Positions 6,326 through 8,322 of a stretch of 8,322 bases of DNA are shown piece after piece. Source of the DNA: Candidatus Aminicenantota bacterium (GTDB lineage: Bacteria > Acidobacteriota > Aminicenantia > Aminicenantales > Aminicenantaceae); the NCBI GenBank assembly GCA_030673995.1, contig DAOUYU010000074.1:1-8322 (forward strand), written 5' to 3'. Numbering within the stretch: the stretch's first letter is position 1; each line of letters begins with the position of its first letter. A program made the translations under genes and the position numbers. The notes beneath the pieces were generated by a model. The model was given only the letters and a program-made list of their open reading frames with translations, searched no databases and was not told the origin of the DNA.

Positions 6326-7689
6326 GCACTTACTCTATTCTGATTGTTGATGATGAGATCCTCACTTTGAATAACTTGAGAAAAGTACTCGAAAAAGAGG
6401 GCTACGAAGTTCATCTTGCCGATTCAGGAGAAAAGGCGCTCAATATCATCGAAATATACAAGCCCCATTTGATCCTTTTGGACTTGATGCTTCCTGGAAT
6501 ATCCGGATTAGAAGTGTTGAAGCAGGTTAAAGAGATGGGAAGAGAGACAATTGTTATCATGATGACCGCTTACGAAATTCTTGAAAAAGCAGTGGAAGCC
6601 ATGAAACTAGGGGCTTATGATTATTTGATGAAACCTTTTAAAATAGACGAATTAAAAAACATTACCCGTAGAGCTCTTGAGACTCTGTCTTTGCGGATAC
6701 AGGTTCTAGAGCATCTTGAGTCTGAAAAGGATAGGTATTATCTTGAAAAAATCGTAGCCAAGAGTAAAAAGATGAGAGAAGTAGTAGAAATGGCTAGGAG
6801 AGTTGCTTTGTCGGATAAAACGACTGTCCTTCTTCAAGGAGAGAGCGGAACAGGTAAAGAAATTCTTGCAAAGGCAATTCATTATTACAGCCCGCGTGCG
6901 GAAAAGCCTATCGTTGAGATAAACTGTGCAGCCATTCCGGAGAATCTGATGGAAAGCGAGTTGTTCGGTTATGAAGCTGGGGCATTTACAGATGCCAAAA
7001 AAAGAAAAATAGGGCTTCTGGAAAAAGGAGATGAAGGTACAGTTTTTTTTGATGAGATTGGAGATATGTCTTTAAACCTTCAGGCAAATTTATTAAGAGT
7101 TCTTGAAGATGGAACTTTTACCCGGCTAGGAGGAAATAAGAAGAGAAATATTAATATTCGAGTTATCGCTGCCACCAATACTGATTTAGTTAGAGCAACC
7201 GAAGAGGGGAAATTCAGATCTGATCTCTTTTACAGGTTAAACGTGGTTCCAGTGCACATTCCGCCTTTGAGAGAAAGGAAGGAGGATATTGTGCCATTGG
7301 CGCTCTTTTTTATACAAGAGTTTAATCGCGAACTCAAGCGTTCTTATAAAGGAATTTCTAAAGATGCAGCTCATACAATGATGAGTTATCTCTGGCCTGG
7401 AAACGTCAGGGAATTAAAAAATATTATCGAGAGAATAATGTCTCTTTATATGGATGAAGAAATCCTGCCTCTTCACCTTCCTCTTGAAATAAGAAACTAT
7501 CAAAAAGATCCTAAAAATCGAATAATTGAAAAAATCGCTCCCCATGATTCCTTTATAACTTTAGAACAACTTGAGAGAAAATATATTGAAAAAGTACTCG
7601 AGCATACAAAGAATAACAAAACTCAAACAGCAAAAATCATCGGTCTTCACCTCACCTCCCTTTTCAGAAAAATAAAGTCCTGGCGTTGA
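6322..7689 (+). CDS. NtrC-family sigma-54-dependent response regulator
   Basis: 455 residues. The receiver domain is 1-120, with acidic pocket D10/D11, phospho-acceptor D54, T82 and K104. The sigma-54 AAA+ domain is about 145-375: Walker A GESGTGKE at 173-180, sigma-54-contacting loop GAFTDA at 220-225 (the common D variant of GAFTGA), Walker B VFFDEIG from 241, AATNTDL sensor I, FRSDLFYRLNV with the arginine finger, and WPGNVREL from 358. A Fis-type helix-turn-helix closes the protein (TQTAKIIGLHLTSLFRKIK). When phosphorylated by the adjoining kinase, such proteins form hexamers at upstream sites and hydrolyse ATP to open sigma-54 polymerase. The gene overlaps the kinase by ATGA, so the two are translationally coupled. 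The downstream sigma-54 promoter is the obvious candidate target. Confidence 0.96.
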   Translation: MSTYSILIVDDEILTLNNLRKVLEKEGYEVHLADSGEKALNIIEIYKPHLILLDLMLPGISGLEVLKQVKEMGRETIVIMMTAYEILEKAVEAMKLGAYDYLMKPFKIDELKNITRRALETLSLRIQVLEHLESEKDRYYLEKIVAKSKKMREVVEMARRVALSDKTTVLLQGESGTGKEILAKAIHYYSPRAEKPIVEINCAAIPENLMESELFGYEAGAFTDAKKRKIGLLEKGDEGTVFFDEIGDMSLNLQANLLRVLEDGTFTRLGGNKKRNINIRVIAATNTDLVRATEEGKFRSDLFYRLNVVPVHIPPLRERKEDIVPLALFFIQEFNRELKRSYKGISKDAAHTMMSYLWPGNVRELKNIIERIMSLYMDEEILPLHLPLEIRNYQKDPKNRIIEKIAPHDSFITLEQLERKYIEKVLEHTKNNKTQTAKIIGLHLTSLFRKIKSWR

Positions 7690-7720
7690 CATGCAGCCAG
7701 TTTAATAGTTTTGGCTTTTT
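7680..7720 (+). terminator. possible terminator after the regulator gene, with two competing stems
   Basis: AGCCA (7695-7699) can pair with TGGCT (7712-7716), followed by TTTT (7717-7720). The same left arm can instead pair with CTGGC (7680-7684). Each stem is only about 5 bp, so this is a weak candidate. Confidence 0.35.
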
Positions 7721-7813
7721 AGGTATGAATTCATATCTTCTTGCTACTTATTAATTTCTCCTTACTACCTACTTACTTTGTTCGATTTCCCTTCTCTGTT
7801 TTCCTGCTATTCG

Positions 7814-7852
7814 TTTCTAGCATTTCTAATATTTCTAGCGTTTCTCGTTTCT
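7814..7852 (+). repeat. short 9-bp tandem repeat
   Basis: TTTCTAGCA, TTTCTAATA and TTTCTAGCG start at 7814, 7823 and 7832, followed by a shorter TTTCTCG (7841) and TTTCT (7848). It is a degenerate array of 9-base units, about 120 to 160 bp upstream of the predicted transcription start. It could be simple-sequence slippage or spaced weak binding sites. Confidence 0.6.
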
Positions 7853-7872
7853 TATAACTCGTATATAGGAAA

Positions 7873-7901
7873 TTGCACTATAGCAAAATGCTACGGTTGC
7901 A
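7873..7901 (+). promoter_or_regulatory. candidate upstream activator site for the NtrC-type regulator
   Basis: A perfect core dyad TAGCA-AAA-TGCTA (7881-7893) is flanked by TGCA at 7874-7877 and 7898-7901, giving an imperfect dyad of nearly 30 bp. Its centre is near 7887, about 85 bp upstream of the predicted start. That is the usual distance for enhancer sites of this regulator family. Binding is inferred. Confidence 0.5.
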
Positions 7902-7915
7902 GTTTTCAAGAAATG

Positions 7916-7928
7916 TAAGTTATTGATT
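7916..7928 (-). promoter_or_regulatory. IHF-consensus match
   Basis: The minus strand reads AATCAATAACTTA, an exact fit to WATCAANNNNTTR. It lies between the dyad and the -24 element, where IHF bends DNA at many sigma-54 promoters. The consensus is AT-rich, so chance is possible, and the host must encode IHF. Confidence 0.4.
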
Positions 7929-7944
7929 TTAATATAAAAACATA

Positions 7945-7962
7945 TTGGCATGTTGTTTGCAT
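7945..7962 (+). promoter_or_regulatory. sigma-54 (-24/-12) promoter
   Basis: TTGGCATGTTGTTTGCAT carries the invariant GG (7947-7948) and GC (7959-7960) at the exact 12-base spacing, with the full TTGGCA and TTTGCA contexts. The start is predicted near 7972, 23 bases before the ATG. It follows the gene of a sigma-54 activator directly. Confidence 0.88.
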
Positions 7963-7981
7963 TATAAGGAGTGTTCATAAC

Positions 7982-7987
7982 AGGAGG
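7982..7987 (+). promoter_or_regulatory. strong Shine-Dalgarno fixing the start of the 89-residue gene
   Basis: AGGAGG seven bases before ATG 7995. It rules out the longer frame opened by GTG at 7971, which would sit at or just before the predicted transcription start. Confidence 0.85.
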
Positions 7988-7994
7988 TTATAAA

Positions 7995-8264
7995 ATGAGT
8001 ATTTATACCAAATCATCATCGGCACTCAAAAAAAAGCTTCAGGAAGAACCATTGGCTCATAATGGGGAGGAATTACATTCCGCAAAAATCATACACTGGC
8101 CTGATTTAAACAAACAAGCAGAAAAAAAAGAGAAGAAAAGGAAAAGCATTCGTTTAGAACAGAAATTTCTTTATTACAAAGGGAAAAAAATTCCTATCCT
8201 TCAGTTTCAGAAATCTGGCTATGACAAGCTTTTAAAATTGTTAGTAAAAGAAATCGATAGGTGA
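7995..8264 (+). CDS. unrecognised small lysine-rich protein under sigma-54 control
   Basis: 89 residues from the ATG with AGGAGG. I do not recognise the family. There are 22 K/R against 11 D/E, with a basic cluster at 40-50 (KQAEKKEKKRK), so it is strongly basic. There is no signal peptide and no membrane helix, so it is probably cytoplasmic. The N-terminal third looks flexible. After the basic cluster, about 52-72 could form beta-strands (RLEQKFLYYKGKKIPILQF) followed by an amphipathic helix (YDKLLKLLVKEI), so a small folded C-terminal unit is plausible. It could bind nucleic acid or act as an adaptor for the following gene product; this is only inference. It is the first gene after the sigma-54 promoter and four bases separate it from the next start. 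Confidence 0.8.
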   Translation: MSIYTKSSSALKKKLQEEPLAHNGEELHSAKIIHWPDLNKQAEKKEKKRKSIRLEQKFLYYKGKKIPILQFQKSGYDKLLKLLVKEIDR

Positions 8265-8268
8265 AAAA

Positions 8269-8322
8269 ATGAAAGAATATGCAAAAATAAAATATATTCC
8301 CACAATAGAAAGAAAAGAAAGA
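8269..8322 (+). CDS. 5' end of a second gene of the sigma-54 operon (runs off window)
   Basis: ATG at 8269, four bases after the previous stop, with GGTG (8260-8263) as a weak ribosome site. Eighteen codons are visible, MKEYAKIKYIPTIERKER, lysine- and glutamate-rich with no signal peptide. The tight spacing indicates one operon with the 89-residue gene. No family can be named from so little. Confidence 0.6.
   Translation, partial: MKEYAKIKYIPTIERKER

Larger units (their letters stand above)
7690..7994. other. 305-base regulatory intergenic region
   Basis: No ORF of note on either strand. From left to right it holds a weak terminator, a 12-bp palindrome TATGAATTCATA (7724-7735), a pyrimidine-rich stretch, a 9-bp tandem repeat (7814-7852), a dyad (7873-7901), an IHF-like site (7916-7928), the sigma-54 promoter (7945-7962) and a short leader. 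TGCTA or its complement TAGCA occurs five times: 7742, 7805, 7818, 7881 and 7889. Confidence 0.7.

Noticed and set aside
7971..7994. GTG start giving an 8-residue longer version of the small basic protein
   Set aside because: The predicted transcript begins near 7972 and AGGAGG is positioned for ATG 7995.
8028..8129. Two A8 runs in the small basic gene as possible slippage or frameshift sites
   Set aside because: The frame is intact across both runs, no overlapping alternative product is apparent, and A-runs are common in this lysine-rich, AT-rich DNA.

Overview
The window looks like chromosomal DNA from a Gram-negative-type, probably anaerobic or environmental bacterium. An Aminicenantes/Acidobacteriota-like or deltaproteobacterial-grade lineage would fit. 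The hints are a ~800-residue duplicated FtsX/MacB-type permease, a C-terminal TPR tail, a DUF2061 protein and an NtrC-type sigma-54 regulator. This placement is inference; there is no rRNA or tRNA in the window.

Left part (1-2767): the last 37 codons of a TPR-containing protein (+ strand), then about 210 bases without an intact gene. That gap holds a probable decayed gene tail on the minus strand. Next is a full-length minus-strand ABC3/FtsX-like permease with no ATPase beside it. Sampled lines of the permease run about 43-62% G+C. Sampled lines of the right-hand genes are near 33%, so the two halves seem to have different histories.

Middle (2768-3765): a minus-strand VapBC-like toxin-antitoxin pair, a ribbon-helix-helix-type antitoxin overlapping a PIN-domain toxin by 11 bases. 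Its promoter is a good sigma-70 match (TTGACA, 17-bp spacer, CACAAT). It is overlaid by two tandem 15-bp dyads that look like an autoregulatory operator.

Right part (3766-8322), all + strand: a DUF2061 membrane protein with its own sigma-70-type promoter and a convincing intrinsic terminator. Then comes a two-component system: a membrane histidine kinase with an extracytoplasmic Cache-like sensor and a PAS domain, translationally coupled by an ATGA overlap to an NtrC-family response regulator (REC, sigma-54 AAA+, Fis-type HTH). After a 305-base spacer, an almost ideal -24/-12 sigma-54 promoter drives an unrecognised 89-residue lysine-rich protein and, 4 bases beyond its stop, another ORF that runs off the window. 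The spacer carries a dyad centred about 85 bp upstream of the predicted start and an exact IHF-consensus match between dyad and promoter. This is the standard layout of an activator-controlled sigma-54 promoter. The simplest reading is that the kinase senses an extracytoplasmic signal, phosphorylates the regulator, and the regulator switches on the downstream operon of unknown function. That operon is the most interesting thing here.
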